A stretch of DNA of 64,000 bases from Nitrincola tibetensis (GTDB lineage Bacteria; Pseudomonadota; Gammaproteobacteria; Pseudomonadales; Balneatricaceae): the NCBI RefSeq assembly GCF_003284585.1, contig NZ_QKRX01000003.1, positions 126,540 through 190,539 of the forward strand, read 5' to 3'. Below, piece after piece: positions 1 through 9,413 of the stretch. The position numbers and the translations under genes were made by a program. Every line of letters starts with the position of its first letter. Within the stretch, counting starts at the first letter, position 1. Below the pieces are notes generated by a model. The model searched no databases. It saw nothing but the letters and a program-made list of their open reading frames with translations, and was not told the DNA's origin.

Positions 1-92
1 TATATAACTAATTAGGTTGCTTAGTATGTCCCTAATAAACCTTCTTGCACTGAACAGTGAGCGTTGTGGGCACAGCCCAAATGAGGACGACT

Positions 93-1433
93 ATGAACCA
101 AGCACACGCCGCCGGATTGACCGATAAACAACTCGATTCGTATTGGATGCCTTACACCTCAAACAGAGAATTTAAGGCCAACCCACGCATTATAACCCAT
201 GCCAAAGGCAATTATTTATATGATGCTGAGGGGCGGAAAATTCTCGATGGACTTTCGGGCCTTTGGACCTGTGGTGCGGGTCATAGCCGTCCTGAAATTG
301 CAGAGGCCGTGGCCAAGCAATTAACCACGATTGAATATGCGCCAGCCTTCCAATACGGTCATCCATTGGCGTTCCAACTGGCAGAGCGCATTGCGGATAT
401 GTCGCCTGCCGGTATGAATAAGGTGTTTTTTACCAATTCGGGGTCGGAATCGGCCGATACCTCAACCAAAATTGCCCGCGCCTATTGGCGTCAACGCGGT
501 GAAGCCACCAAAACACGGATCATTGGCCGTGCAAAGGGGTATCACGGTGCCAGTTGGGGCGGTATTAGTTTTGGTGGAATCGGTGGCAATCGCAAAATGT
601 GGGGACAGGCCATGGAGTCTGACCACCTGAACCATACTTGGCGCCCAAGCATGGCCTTCACGAAAGGCATGCCAACGGAAGGGGCTGAGCTTGCCAATGA
701 GCTGGAAGATTTAGTCACATTACACGATGCATCGAACATTGCAGCGGTGATTGTTGAACCCTTTGCTGGCTCTGCAGGTGTGATTGTTCCGCCTGTTGGT
801 TATTTAAAGCGTTTGCGCGAGATTTGCGATAAACATCGTATCCTTTTGATATTCGATGAGGTGATCACGGGCTTAGGCCGTGCGGGAGCCACCTTTGGTG
901 CCGATGCATTTGATGTCGTGCCGGATATGATCAACGTGGCCAAGCAAATCACCAATGGGGCAATCCCCATGGGCGCGGTCATTATCAAGGATGAAATTTA
1001 CGAGACCTTTATGAGTGCAGGTGGTGCTCATTACAATGTCGAGTTGCCGCACGGCTATACCTATTCAGGCCACCCAGTTGCTTGTGCTGCTGCGATGGCA
1101 ACATTGGATATTCTTGAAAAGGAACAACTGATTCAACGCGTTGCGCAGCTTGCACCCGTCTTCGAAGAAAAAGTGCACAGTTTAAAAGGCATTAAGCATA
1201 TTACCGATATTCGCAACTATGGCTTTGCCGCGGGTATCACGCTAGAAGCCTATCCCGGTGAACCAACACGCCGTCCTTGGGAGGTGGCCATGGAATGCTG
1301 GAAGAAGGGGCTTTATGTTCGTTACGGTGGCGATACCTTACAGCTAGGCGTGCCATTCACTATGGAAGTTAGCGAAATGGATCAAATTATCAATACCCTC
1401 GGTGATGCCTTTACAACACTTTACGGCGCCTAA
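93..1433 (+). CDS. bauA: omega-amino acid (beta-alanine)--pyruvate transaminase
   Basis: Class III, PLP-dependent aminotransferase of about 446 residues, close in sequence to Pseudomonas BauA. It moves the amino group of beta-alanine or similar omega-amino acids to pyruvate, giving malonate semialdehyde and alanine in the cytosol. The family signature IFDEVITGLGRAGATFG is present near residues 253-269, and the Schiff-base lysine is K284 in VAKQITNG. The ATG at 93 is preferred because GAGGA lies 5 bases before it; a GTG at 57 would add 12 residues and lacks a good ribosome site. mmsA follows after 36 bp and would consume the malonate semialdehyde, so the two form a catabolic operon. Family assignment is firm; the preferred substrate is inferred from that pairing. 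Confidence 0.93.
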   Translation: MNQAHAAGLTDKQLDSYWMPYTSNREFKANPRIITHAKGNYLYDAEGRKILDGLSGLWTCGAGHSRPEIAEAVAKQLTTIEYAPAFQYGHPLAFQLAERIADMSPAGMNKVFFTNSGSESADTSTKIARAYWRQRGEATKTRIIGRAKGYHGASWGGISFGGIGGNRKMWGQAMESDHLNHTWRPSMAFTKGMPTEGAELANELEDLVTLHDASNIAAVIVEPFAGSAGVIVPPVGYLKRLREICDKHRILLIFDEVITGLGRAGATFGADAFDVVPDMINVAKQITNGAIPMGAVIIKDEIYETFMSAGGAHYNVELPHGYTYSGHPVACAAAMATLDILEKEQLIQRVAQLAPVFEEKVHSLKGIKHITDIRNYGFAAGITLEAYPGEPTRRPWEVAMECWKKGLYVRYGGDTLQLGVPFTMEVSEMDQIINTLGDAFTTLYGA

Positions 1434-1469
1434 ACGAGTTCTGGGTTCAAATTTTGGAGAAAACGTACA

Positions 1470-2963
1470 ATGAGTAAGCGAGTTGGGCATTTAATTGGCG
1501 GAGAAATTCTGATCGAAGACGGTCGTAGCCAAGCCATCTACAACCCATCAACAGGCGAGGTGAGCGGCGAGGTGTGCTTGGCGAGCGTTGAAATGGTCGA
1601 GCAGGCAATTGCGAATGCCGAGGCGGCATATCCGACGTGGCGTGATACACCGCCAAGTAAGCGTGCTCAAGTGATGTACCGTTTTAAATCACTTTTGGAA
1701 GAAAAAGCCGATGAGCTTTGTCAGCTGATCAGCGAAGAGCATGGCAAAGTGCTTCATGACGCCAAAGGCGAGCTGCAGCGTGGTATAGAGAACGTTGAGT
1801 TTGCCTGTGGCATCCCTCAACTCTTAAAAGGTGAGCACAGTAAGAACGCAGGCCCTGCTATCGACAGTTGGAGTGAGTTTCAACCCATGGGCGTGGTGGC
1901 AGGGATTACCCCCTTTAACTTTCCAGCCATGGTCCCACTCTGGATGTGGCCAGCTGCGATCATGTGTGGCAATACCTTCGTGCTGAAGCCGTCCGAGCGT
2001 GATCCGTCCAGCACACTGCGCATTGCCCAACTTGCCTTAGAGGCAGGCTTACCCAAAGGCGTGCTGAATGTTGTGAATGGCGATAAAACAGCGGTGGATA
2101 CGCTGCTGCACTCGCCGAAAATACAAGCCGTGAGCTTCGTGGGCTCCACGCCAATCGCGGAGTACATTTACAATGAAGCGGCTCGTACCGGTAAGCGTTG
2201 CCAAGCGCTCGGCGGTGCAAAAAACCATGCGATAGTGATGCCGGATGCCGATCTAGATAATGCCGTGAATGCATTAATGGGAGCCGCCTATGGTTCGTGT
2301 GGCGAGCGCTGCATGGCCATTTCTGTGGCGGTGGCCGTGGGCGATGAGGTGGCCGATCAGTTAGTCGCCAGTCTTAAGACTCAAATCTCAGCACTGAAAG
2401 TGGGCTCTGGCTTGGACAATAGCAATGAGATGGGGCCGTTGATTACCGCCGAGGCACGAGATCGTGTGAAAGGCTATATTGATGCGGGTGTTGCGCAAGG
2501 TGCGACCTTAGTGGTCGATGGCCGCGATATCCAAGTGTTAGGCTATGAAAACGGCTTCTATGTCGGTGCGACCCTGTTTGACCATGTGACGGAGTCCATG
2601 TCGATTTACAGTGACGAGATATTTGGGCCTGTGCTGGTGGTGGTGCGCGTCAAGAACTTGCAAGAAGGTATCGATTTGATTAATCGCCATGAGTATGGCA
2701 ACGGTACCTGCATCTTTACGCGTGATGGTGAAGCTGCACGTTACTTCACTGATAAAATTCTCGTTGGCATGGTCGGTGTTAACGTCCCTCTGCCAGTGCC
2801 AGTGTCGTACCATAGCTTTGGCGGTTGGAAACGCTCGCTCTTTGGCGATTTAAGCGCATACGGTCCTGACGCAATACGTTTCTACACTCGCCGTAAAACC
2901 ATCACTCAGCGTTGGCCATCCAGCGGCGTGCGTGAAGGCGTGTCCTTTTCATTTCCAAGTTAA
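1470..2963 (+). CDS. mmsA: CoA-acylating (methyl)malonate-semialdehyde dehydrogenase
   Basis: Aldehyde dehydrogenase of 497 residues, the usual length for the MmsA/IolA/BauC family. It oxidises malonate semialdehyde (or methylmalonate semialdehyde) with NAD and CoA to acetyl-CoA (or propionyl-CoA) plus CO2. The nucleophile is C281 in GERCMAIS. The position occupied by a catalytic glutamate in ordinary aldehyde dehydrogenases is N252 in GGAKNH, which is typical of the CoA-acylating branch. GGAG about 12 bases before the ATG serves as the ribosome site. It lies directly downstream of the transaminase and is followed by a clear terminator, so the operon ends here. Given the neighbour, beta-alanine breakdown is a likelier main role than valine or inositol breakdown. 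Confidence 0.94.
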   Translation: MSKRVGHLIGGEILIEDGRSQAIYNPSTGEVSGEVCLASVEMVEQAIANAEAAYPTWRDTPPSKRAQVMYRFKSLLEEKADELCQLISEEHGKVLHDAKGELQRGIENVEFACGIPQLLKGEHSKNAGPAIDSWSEFQPMGVVAGITPFNFPAMVPLWMWPAAIMCGNTFVLKPSERDPSSTLRIAQLALEAGLPKGVLNVVNGDKTAVDTLLHSPKIQAVSFVGSTPIAEYIYNEAARTGKRCQALGGAKNHAIVMPDADLDNAVNALMGAAYGSCGERCMAISVAVAVGDEVADQLVASLKTQISALKVGSGLDNSNEMGPLITAEARDRVKGYIDAGVAQGATLVVDGRDIQVLGYENGFYVGATLFDHVTESMSIYSDEIFGPVLVVVRVKNLQEGIDLINRHEYGNGTCIFTRDGEAARYFTDKILVGMVGVNVPLPVPVSYHSFGGWKRSLFGDLSAYGPDAIRFYTRRKTITQRWPSSGVREGVSFSFPS

Positions 2964-2977
2964 GATCTGAAGAGACC

Positions 2978-3011
2978 AAACCGCCTTTTGATCGTTTAAA
3001 AGGCGGTTTTC
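2978..3011 (+). terminator. Rho-independent terminator after mmsA
   Basis: A 12-bp perfect stem pairs AAACCGCCTTTT (2978-2989) with AAAAGGCGGTTT (2999-3010) around a 9-base loop and ends in a T-run. It begins 15 bases after the mmsA stop. The A/T-rich ends make it usable from both sides, so it may also stop the convergent LysR gene. Confidence 0.88.
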
Positions 3012-3057
3012 TGATCCTATAAAAAGAACTTCCCTGCAGTAATTCGATGCCAGTTTT

Positions 3058-3930
3058 TTACGAAGACAGTGTTTTTTTCAAACAATCTAATACTTTTAAT
3101 ACTCGACGTGATAAGGGCCAGTCCGCCCGATAAATTGCCCAAAGGGTATTCACAACAGGGTTCTCGCAATGTTTGAATGCAATTTCATCTTGTTTGGCGA
3201 AGGCTTGTCGTGCATAACGGGGCATTACGGTAAAACCAAGTCCTAAAGAAACAGGTTCTAGCAATAAGCTGACTTGGTTACTGAAACCCGAACTTGGCAG
3301 CGTTTTTACACCTGGATTTCCCGGAAAATGACGGCTGAGTAAACGATCGGCCATTGCACGGCCATCAGGATAGTCGATAATTCCAATGCGTATTAAGTCG
3401 TCCCATGTTTCAACCTGTTCATCGCGTGGATACACCAACTCTAAAGGCTCTTTTGCGATGGGTTCGGCTAGGATTTTGGCATCTTGCGGATCGAAAGTGA
3501 TAAGGCCAACATCATATTTGTTCGTGAGAATGGCTTGCAGCACTTCCGTGTCAGGTGCAAATCGATGACGAATCACTAATCCCTTATGTTGATGCTGCAG
3601 AGCCAATAACTTCGGATATAACAATAATCCACTGCTACCGGGTGTGATTAAACCAACCTCTCCAACTAGACTATCGGTACTGCTTAAGCGTAATCGTAAT
3701 CGCTCATCTGCATCATTAATTTCTTGAGCATAGGTAAGGACTTCTCGACCAATGGGGGTAAGCTCAAGCGGTCGTGTCTTTCGCAGAATCAGTAAACCAA
3801 ACTCATCTTCTAAATAGCGCAAATGCTGACTAACCGCCGCTTGGGTAAGGTTTAAGTGTTCGGCGGCTCTAGTAAAGTTACCCAGCTCAACGATGGCTTG
3901 AAAGCTGGTGAGCCATTGTGGATTGATCAT
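3058..3930 (-). CDS. LysR-family transcriptional regulator
   Basis: Full-length LysR regulator of 290 residues. The N-terminal winged helix-turn-helix spans about residues 4-62 (NFTRAAEHLNLTQAAVSQHLRYLE), followed by a linker helix and a periplasmic-binding-like effector domain (about 90-288). It is convergent with mmsA and divergent from the old-yellow-enzyme gene at 4084. The 153-bp shared upstream region holds an inverted repeat that could be its operator. The likely targets are therefore itself and the flavin reductase, although control of bauA-mmsA cannot be excluded because LysR genes often sit beside that operon. The effector is unknown. Confidence 0.9.
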   Translation of the reverse strand: MINPQWLTSFQAIVELGNFTRAAEHLNLTQAAVSQHLRYLEDEFGLLILRKTRPLELTPIGREVLTYAQEINDADERLRLRLSSTDSLVGEVGLITPGSSGLLLYPKLLALQHQHKGLVIRHRFAPDTEVLQAILTNKYDVGLITFDPQDAKILAEPIAKEPLELVYPRDEQVETWDDLIRIGIIDYPDGRAMADRLLSRHFPGNPGVKTLPSSGFSNQVSLLLEPVSLGLGFTVMPRYARQAFAKQDEIAFKHCENPVVNTLWAIYRADWPLSRRVLKVLDCLKKTLSS

Positions 3931-3948
3931 AATGAATGCTTATGGTTT

Positions 3949-3974
3949 TAATAAGGATAATAGTGTTCTTATTA
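3949..3974. promoter_or_regulatory. inverted repeat between divergent LysR and reductase genes (possible LysR operator)
   Basis: TAATAAG (3949-3955) and CTTATTA (3968-3974) are perfect 7-bp arms separated by 12 bp. They lie 19 bp upstream of the LysR start and 110 bp upstream of the reductase. The size and position suit an autoregulatory LysR site, but the region is AT-rich, so a chance match is possible. Confidence 0.4.
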
Positions 3975-4083
3975 TAGTTTGGCTCTTCTAGAATGCACAT
4001 ATCAATAACGAGCTACAGTCTATTTAATTTTAAGTCAGTTTTTTAAAACCCTTTTATTTACACAATTTTAGGTACTAATTTAT

Positions 4084-5184
4084 ATGAGTCAACTATTTAC
4101 CCCCTTTACACTAAAGAGCATTACTTTACGCAATCGCATCGCTATTCCCCCAATGTGTCAATACAGCGCAGAAGAGGGCCTCACCAATGAGTGGCATTTA
4201 TCTCACTACACGTCTTTAGCTCGGGGTGGGGCGGGTCTTGTTATTGTTGAAGCAACGGCGGTATCACCCGAAGGCCGAATTTCGCCTGCTTGCACTGGGT
4301 TGTGGAGCGACGAACATAAAACGGGTATGGCGGCTATTGCGCAGGGAATTAAAGCTGCAGGCGCTGTTCCGGGCATTCAAATTGCGCATGCAGGGCGCAA
4401 AGCAAGTGCAAATTGTCCTTGGGAGGGCGATGATCATATTGCCGAGGACGACCCCCGAGGTTGGCAAACAATTGCGCCATCGGCCATTGCCTTTGGCGCT
4501 AATCTGCCGAAACAGCCTCAGGAAATGTCCATTGAAGACATTCAGCGAGTCAAAGCCGACTTTGTTGCAGCGGCACGTCGTGCATTAGAGGCAGGCTTCG
4601 AGTGGTTAGAGCTGCACTTTGCTCATGGGTATTTAGCTCAGAGCTTTTTATCGGCTCACAGTAATCACAGAACCGATGCCTATGGTGGTGATTTAATAGG
4701 CAGAAGCCGTTTCTTATTAGAAACCCTGCAAGCCGTTCGTGAGGTTTGGCCAGAGCATTTGCCGCTAACGGCTAGGCTTGGTGTGATCGAATTTGATGGC
4801 CGTGATGAAGAGACTCTGAAGGATGCCATTACCTTAGCCAAACAAATGAAAGAAATAGGCTTAGACCTACTGAGCGTAAGTATCGGTTTTACGATTCCTG
4901 ATACGAATATTCCTTGGGGGCCTGCCTTTTTAGCGCCGATTGCTGAGCGTATTCAGCGTGAGTCGGAGCTTCCTGTTGCCTCTTCTTGGGGAATAGATAC
5001 GCCTGAGTTGGCTGAAAGTGCGATCACCAATCAGCAAATGGAGTTAGTTATGATTGGTCGAGCACACCTGGCAAATCCCCACTGGAGCTTTAAAGCGGCG
5101 AAAGCCTTAAACCTTAAAGATCCAGCCTGGGTATTGCCAACACCTTACGCGCATTGGTTAGCACGTTATCAATCAAACGATTGA
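4084..5184 (+). CDS. NADH:flavin oxidoreductase, old yellow enzyme family (XenA/YqjM type)
   Basis: FMN-dependent TIM-barrel reductase of 366 residues that would reduce activated C=C bonds (enones, quinones, nitro-compounds) with NAD(P)H. The start resembles XenA/YqjM (PPMCQYSAEEG near residue 22), and that Cys is characteristic of the YqjM-like class. The substrate-binding His and the conserved HGYLAQSFLSAHSNHRTDAYGG block are present near residues 178-200 (given in part: HGYLAQSFLS, TDAYGG). It is a single-domain enzyme, unlike the larger 678-residue relative at 40 kb. It is divergent from a LysR regulator that probably controls it. The physiological substrate cannot be read from the sequence; detoxification is the usual role. 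Confidence 0.9.
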   Translation: MSQLFTPFTLKSITLRNRIAIPPMCQYSAEEGLTNEWHLSHYTSLARGGAGLVIVEATAVSPEGRISPACTGLWSDEHKTGMAAIAQGIKAAGAVPGIQIAHAGRKASANCPWEGDDHIAEDDPRGWQTIAPSAIAFGANLPKQPQEMSIEDIQRVKADFVAAARRALEAGFEWLELHFAHGYLAQSFLSAHSNHRTDAYGGDLIGRSRFLLETLQAVREVWPEHLPLTARLGVIEFDGRDEETLKDAITLAKQMKEIGLDLLSVSIGFTIPDTNIPWGPAFLAPIAERIQRESELPVASSWGIDTPELAESAITNQQMELVMIGRAHLANPHWSFKAAKALNLKDPAWVLPTPYAHWLARYQSND

Positions 5185-5213
5185 TGCTAGCAAGAGCGGT
5201 ACTCTTGTACCGC

Positions 5214-6119
5214 TCACTCCATGCGTCGCTTATGTTTTTGTAACCCCTGAAACCCTTCAACAACCAGCACCAGAACTGCTAACCATATCGCGATGTAGGT
5301 TGGCCACTCGGCGGCTGTAATTGTCTCGCCGAGCAGCACGGCAACCAGCATTAACATCACAGGCTCAACATAAATCAACAGCCCAAATAAACTTAGGTTT
5401 AAATGGGGTGCTGACAATGCCTGGAAAGCTAATGCAAGGGCGCTAATTAAGCCTAAGCCAAGCACCAGCCAAAGCAACGTAGAGTCGGAGCTAAGGTTGG
5501 CGAGTACCTCTCCACCTTTAAGAATAAAGAACAGGCTTAGAGGTAAGCTGAGTGTCATATCAAACCAAAGTCCGCCGATATTATTTGTGTCCGTTTTTCG
5601 TCTTAACCAAAAATAACCAGGGTAACCTAAACAGACCGCCAGCGTAGGCCAAGCCAAGGTTTGTGACAACGCCAGTTGATTTAAAATGCCAATCAGCGCA
5701 AAAAAACAGGCAATTTGTTGAAAGCGTGACATACGATCTTTAAACGCAATACGGCCGACAATTACCATGGTGATAGGAAGCATAAAATAACCCAATGAAA
5801 CCGCTAGCCCATAACCATTCACGGGTGCCCACATAAACAGCCAGAGTTGTATACCCACCAAAAAAGACGACACGAGCCGAGTTGCCCAAAAATAGCGCTC
5901 ACGATACAAACGCTGAAAAATACTGGTGACTTGAGGCCAATAGCCACTGAAAATAATAAACAGCGTGAGGCAGGGAAGGGTCAGTAAAATACGCCAACCA
6001 TAAATTTCCTCACCCTCTAGTGCTGTGAGCAATGAGGTGTAAGCAAACATGAGTGCGAAGAAAACCGAGCCTATGACGTTCAAGGTGACGCCAAGCGTGG
6101 TATTGGGGCTAGTGTGCAT
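5214..6119 (-). CDS. EamA/DMT-family transporter
   Basis: Integral inner-membrane protein of 301 residues with about ten hydrophobic segments arranged as two EamA repeats. It belongs to the drug/metabolite transporter superfamily, which often exports amino acids or small metabolites. It is convergent with the flavin reductase and divergent from an Lrp/AsnC-type regulator gene (start 6218), whose relatives often sense amino acids. That pairing suggests an amino-acid-related substrate, but this is inference. No sequence feature fixes the substrate. Confidence 0.85.
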   Translation of the reverse strand: MHTSPNTTLGVTLNVIGSVFFALMFAYTSLLTALEGEEIYGWRILLTLPCLTLFIIFSGYWPQVTSIFQRLYRERYFWATRLVSSFLVGIQLWLFMWAPVNGYGLAVSLGYFMLPITMVIVGRIAFKDRMSRFQQIACFFALIGILNQLALSQTLAWPTLAVCLGYPGYFWLRRKTDTNNIGGLWFDMTLSLPLSLFFILKGGEVLANLSSDSTLLWLVLGLGLISALALAFQALSAPHLNLSLFGLLIYVEPVMLMLVAVLLGETITAAEWPTYIAIWLAVLVLVVEGFQGLQKHKRRME

Positions 6120-6217
6120 AATCCATTCTTAGTGTAATTTAGACAATGCGGTATTCTATTACGCAAGGATTAATAAAAGGTCTCTATTTGCGGCATCTAT
6201 ATGGGAAAATTTCTCGC

Positions 6218-6688
6218 ATGAAAAACACGCTATCTCTGGATAAGTTTGACTACGCTTTGCTTGAGCGTTTACAAAAAGATTGCCACACCCCGTTGCGGGA
6301 GCTGGCCGAAGTTGTTCACTTATCCACAGCGTCGGTTCAACGCCGTATTCAGAAGCTAAAAGAAGCCGGTTACATTCAAGCGAGTGTGGCCGTGCTGGAC
6401 CCCGAAAAACTCGGCCAAGTGATCACCATCATGGTAGAGGTGCATGCCGAGAAAACACAAGCGGCTGATTTGGAGTTGCTGAAAAAGATGTTTTCAGGGC
6501 CTGAAATACAGCAGTGCTATTACGTTACTGGTGATGCGGATTTCTTATTGGTCTTAATGGTACCGAGCATGTCGGCATTTCAAGCCATCTGCGATCGGTT
6601 GTTCCATAGCAATCCCAATGTAAAATGGTTTAGAACCATTGTGGTGCTGGATCGGGTAAAAGTAGGGATGGAGGTATTATTAAGTTAG
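6218..6688 (+). CDS. Lrp/AsnC-family transcriptional regulator
   Basis: Regulator of about 156 residues. An N-terminal helix-turn-helix (residues about 5-60, with LAEVVHLSTASVQRRIQKLKEAG) is followed by an RAM/AsnC ligand-binding domain. The ATG at 6218 is preferred because it places the HTH at the usual distance from the N-terminus; the upstream in-frame start at 6146 would add 24 residues unlike the family. It is divergent from the EamA transporter gene, which it probably regulates, perhaps in response to an amino acid. Its 3' end overlaps the convergent GGDEF-EAL gene by 9 bp. Confidence 0.88.
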   Translation: MKNTLSLDKFDYALLERLQKDCHTPLRELAEVVHLSTASVQRRIQKLKEAGYIQASVAVLDPEKLGQVITIMVEVHAEKTQAADLELLKKMFSGPEIQQCYYVTGDADFLLVLMVPSMSAFQAICDRLFHSNPNVKWFRTIVVLDRVKVGMEVLLS

Positions 6689-8962
6689 TGGAAAAAGAGT
6701 GTCCTTCACAAAATGAGCCAAGGCTTCTTTATCCATGGGTCGTGCAAAATAGTACCCTTGAAACCTATCGCAACCAAAACGGGTTAGCATTTCTAGCTGT
6801 TCTTTAGTTTCAATCCCTTCAGCCACCACATCCATTTCAAGATTTTTACCTATAGTGACGATGCTTTGAGCCATTTGTTGGGCATCTTTATTTGTTAACG
6901 CCGCATCAATAAAGCTCTTATCAATTTTAAGCTCATCAATGGGAAGCATGCGCAACATACTCAGAGAAGAATAGCCGGTTCCAAAATCATCCATAGACAG
7001 CTGTACACCGTTGTTTTTGAGAGCGTTCAAAAGTGGCAAAATGCTTGGTGTATCTTCAATTAGCAAACTCTCGGTAATTTCCAGTGTCAGCCAGATTCCT
7101 TTGATGTCTTTTTGGTGCATTTTTTCAATAAAACATGTCGCAAAGTCAGGCTCTAGCAGTTGTCGCGCAGAAATATTAATAGACGTGGAAAATGTGATGC
7201 CAAGTGAGTGCTGTACCTGTTTAATGTCTGCGAAGGTGGTTTCGATAATGTATCGACCTAAGGAGGGCATTTGCCCTGACGCTTCCGCGATAGGAATAAA
7301 GGCATCGGGAGGAACGTTGCCAAGACTTGGACTGTTCCAGCGAATCAATGCTTCCACGCCATAGAAGGTGCCATCGGCGGTAATTTGAGGCTGGTATACC
7401 ATGTAAAGCTCATGGTTTTCTATCGCACTACGAAGCGCTTGTTCAATGTTGACGTTGCGAAGGTATCTCTCTTGCATGGTATCTTTAAACAGGTGAACAC
7501 TGTTTTTAAGACGCTTCGATTCGTACATGGCGATGTCTGCCGCACGTAACAAATCATCAATAGATTCGCCATGCTCGGGGTATTTGGCAATGCCAACACT
7601 CGCACCAACATTTAAACGCATCGAGTTAATTAAGTAAGGTTTTGAAGCTGTTTCGATGAGTTTTTTTGCTAAGTCTACGAGCTCACTGTCTTCGTGAATG
7701 GAGCAGAGCAGGATGAACTCATCGCCTCCATGTCGCAATAGTGCAGCTTCTTTAGGGGATGCTGTACGTAATCTCTGAGCCAGTTTTTGTAACAAAGTGT
7801 CTCCGAGGTGATGGCCAAAGCTGTCGTTAATGTTTTTGAAATTATCTAGATCCAGATAGAGCAATCCAAAGGGCGACGCTTGCGGGTGAATCCAATGATC
7901 AACATTATTTTTGAGATAGCTTCGGTTCAAAAGCCCCGTGAGCTGATCGTGAGTTGCTTGGTGAAGCAGGTCCGAGTTGCGCTTGGCTTCGGCTGTCGCG
8001 ATGATACGAAAGAGAGCGTAAAGCACGCCAATAATCGATAAAAAAATCAAAAAGTAGGTGGCTAATATTTTTGTAAAATCTTTTTTAAGCACCTCCATCG
8101 AAGTCATGAGCATGAATCTGAGTTTATAGACCGTGTTGTTTTGGAATGAGATTAAGTGGGATGTGTTTTCTGCGGTATAAACGAAAGTGGTGGGTTGATC
8201 TAGGCCCGAAAAATCATTCACAGTTTTGTCATGTGCCTTCTCTACAGCTTTGTTCATCGCCTCTTGTTTGCTACTTGGCAGTAGTTTTTGATAGGGGGCG
8301 TAGTCTCGCTCTTTGCCATTGCTGGCATATTGCACGTGCATGTCTTCTCTAACTATTAACGAAAGATATCGATTCTCTTGGTCAATATTCTTAACGATAT
8401 GTCCAAATGAGTCCTCCAAGCGCAAGGCTGCTGTAATGACACGGTAGACGCTACCATCTGGGTTGCGTATGGCTTTGCGGATGGGAACAATCCAGTCTTG
8501 AAAGGGTTCGAAAAAGTAGGTGCGACCAAAAACCATCGTTTCTGAATTCATTACTTCAATAAATGACTCACGGGATTGAGGTTGCTCCAATAAATTTGGA
8601 AAATTAGACACATCTAAGTTGTTGGTGGCAAACAACATATTGCCTTGTGGGTCGACAAGAGCGATAGAGATGATAGCGGGGCTGCCTTCAAGGGCTGCAT
8701 CAAGAATCGCCATAGCGCTCTGATTGTCTTGGTAGGATGCATCTTCTAGAAACCGATGTCCGAGTATATCCAACATGATTTCATTGGTTCGATATAAGGC
8801 TTGAGTGGAGTTGGCAATGAGTCTAAGGGTGTTTTCTTGAGAGTTTTGAGCATTACTGAACAGTCGTTGCCACTGAGCATAAGATACATAGGCAAAGTAA
8901 AGGGTCAAGCACGCGGTTAAGATATAAAAAATCGACCATAAGTTCTTTTTCAGGAGTGCCAT
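6680..8962 (-). CDS. membrane-anchored GGDEF-EAL cyclic-di-GMP protein
   Basis: A 760-residue bifunctional-type cyclic-di-GMP protein. An N-terminal membrane helix (about 8-30), a periplasmic sensor region of about 260 residues (resembling a Cache-like fold) and a second membrane helix (about 300-320) lead into a GGDEF domain (intact GGDEF at 412-416) and an EAL domain (EAL at 537-539, DDFG at 658-661, EGIET at 715-719). Both active-site motifs look intact, so cyclase and phosphodiesterase activity are both possible. The RxxD product-inhibition site normally just before GGDEF is absent. The signal sensed is unknown. The gene stands alone and overlaps the convergent Lrp gene by 9 bp. Confidence 0.92.
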   Translation of the reverse strand: MALLKKNLWSIFYILTACLTLYFAYVSYAQWQRLFSNAQNSQENTLRLIANSTQALYRTNEIMLDILGHRFLEDASYQDNQSAMAILDAALEGSPAIISIALVDPQGNMLFATNNLDVSNFPNLLEQPQSRESFIEVMNSETMVFGRTYFFEPFQDWIVPIRKAIRNPDGSVYRVITAALRLEDSFGHIVKNIDQENRYLSLIVREDMHVQYASNGKERDYAPYQKLLPSSKQEAMNKAVEKAHDKTVNDFSGLDQPTTFVYTAENTSHLISFQNNTVYKLRFMLMTSMEVLKKDFTKILATYFLIFLSIIGVLYALFRIIATAEAKRNSDLLHQATHDQLTGLLNRSYLKNNVDHWIHPQASPFGLLYLDLDNFKNINDSFGHHLGDTLLQKLAQRLRTASPKEAALLRHGGDEFILLCSIHEDSELVDLAKKLIETASKPYLINSMRLNVGASVGIAKYPEHGESIDDLLRAADIAMYESKRLKNSVHLFKDTMQERYLRNVNIEQALRSAIENHELYMVYQPQITADGTFYGVEALIRWNSPSLGNVPPDAFIPIAEASGQMPSLGRYIIETTFADIKQVQHSLGITFSTSINISARQLLEPDFATCFIEKMHQKDIKGIWLTLEITESLLIEDTPSILPLLNALKNNGVQLSMDDFGTGYSSLSMLRMLPIDELKIDKSFIDAALTNKDAQQMAQSIVTIGKNLEMDVVAEGIETKEQLEMLTRFGCDRFQGYYFARPMDKEALAHFVKDTLFPLT

Positions 8963-9404
8963 GCAACTGACCTTTTATGAAGCTTTTATGAGCCCAACTT
9001 GCCAAAGCCGTTGTTGGCTATTCGTCACTGCTTATCCTACTCTAATAAGCTTATACATTGTTGTTATAAACTGGGTATTTGTCTAGGTCAAACCTCATTG
9101 TTTCGCGGATAATAAGTGGTCCTGCACTAAGTGCTTTGTCAACGTTAGTGGCTTGAAAAGCGCCGAGTGGTTGGATCATCGTTTTTTTGCCACATGAGTA
9201 CTTAGTAACTTTGTGTTTATAGCATCATCAGTTCTCATTCATTTCTAGGACCTCGCCGACTGAACAGGAGTAATCGGATGCTGGCAGGCTGCACAAATGT
9301 CTAATGATTTATCTATGTTTAAATGGAAGCTGTGTCGCTCCGGCTAGGTAAGTTTTGCACGGAATTTAATAGTCGAAATTTTGACGAGCATACAGTAGGC
9401 TTGG
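8963..9404. other. 442-bp intergenic region without a recognised gene
   Basis: This is AT-rich sequence between the GGDEF-EAL gene (minus) and the small HTH gene (plus). It must hold the promoter of the GGDEF-EAL gene. The only coding-like item is an eight-codon ATG frame preceded by CAGGAG near 9279, which I do not consider a gene. No hairpin with a T-run, tRNA or repeat was seen. Confidence 0.5.
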
Positions 9405-9413
9405 GTGAGTCAC

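Noticed and set aside
11-36. ATTAGG/CCTAAT inverted repeat upstream of bauA
   Set aside because: Arms of only 6 bp in AT-rich DNA at the window edge; not enough to call an operator.
7011-7364. 117-codon frame opposite the GGDEF-EAL gene
   Set aside because: It is the antisense shadow of a well-supported gene and has no recognisable protein family or ribosome site.
9279-9305. Eight-codon ATG frame with a good ribosome site and lipobox-like residues (LAGC)
   Set aside because: Too short and without context; most likely chance.
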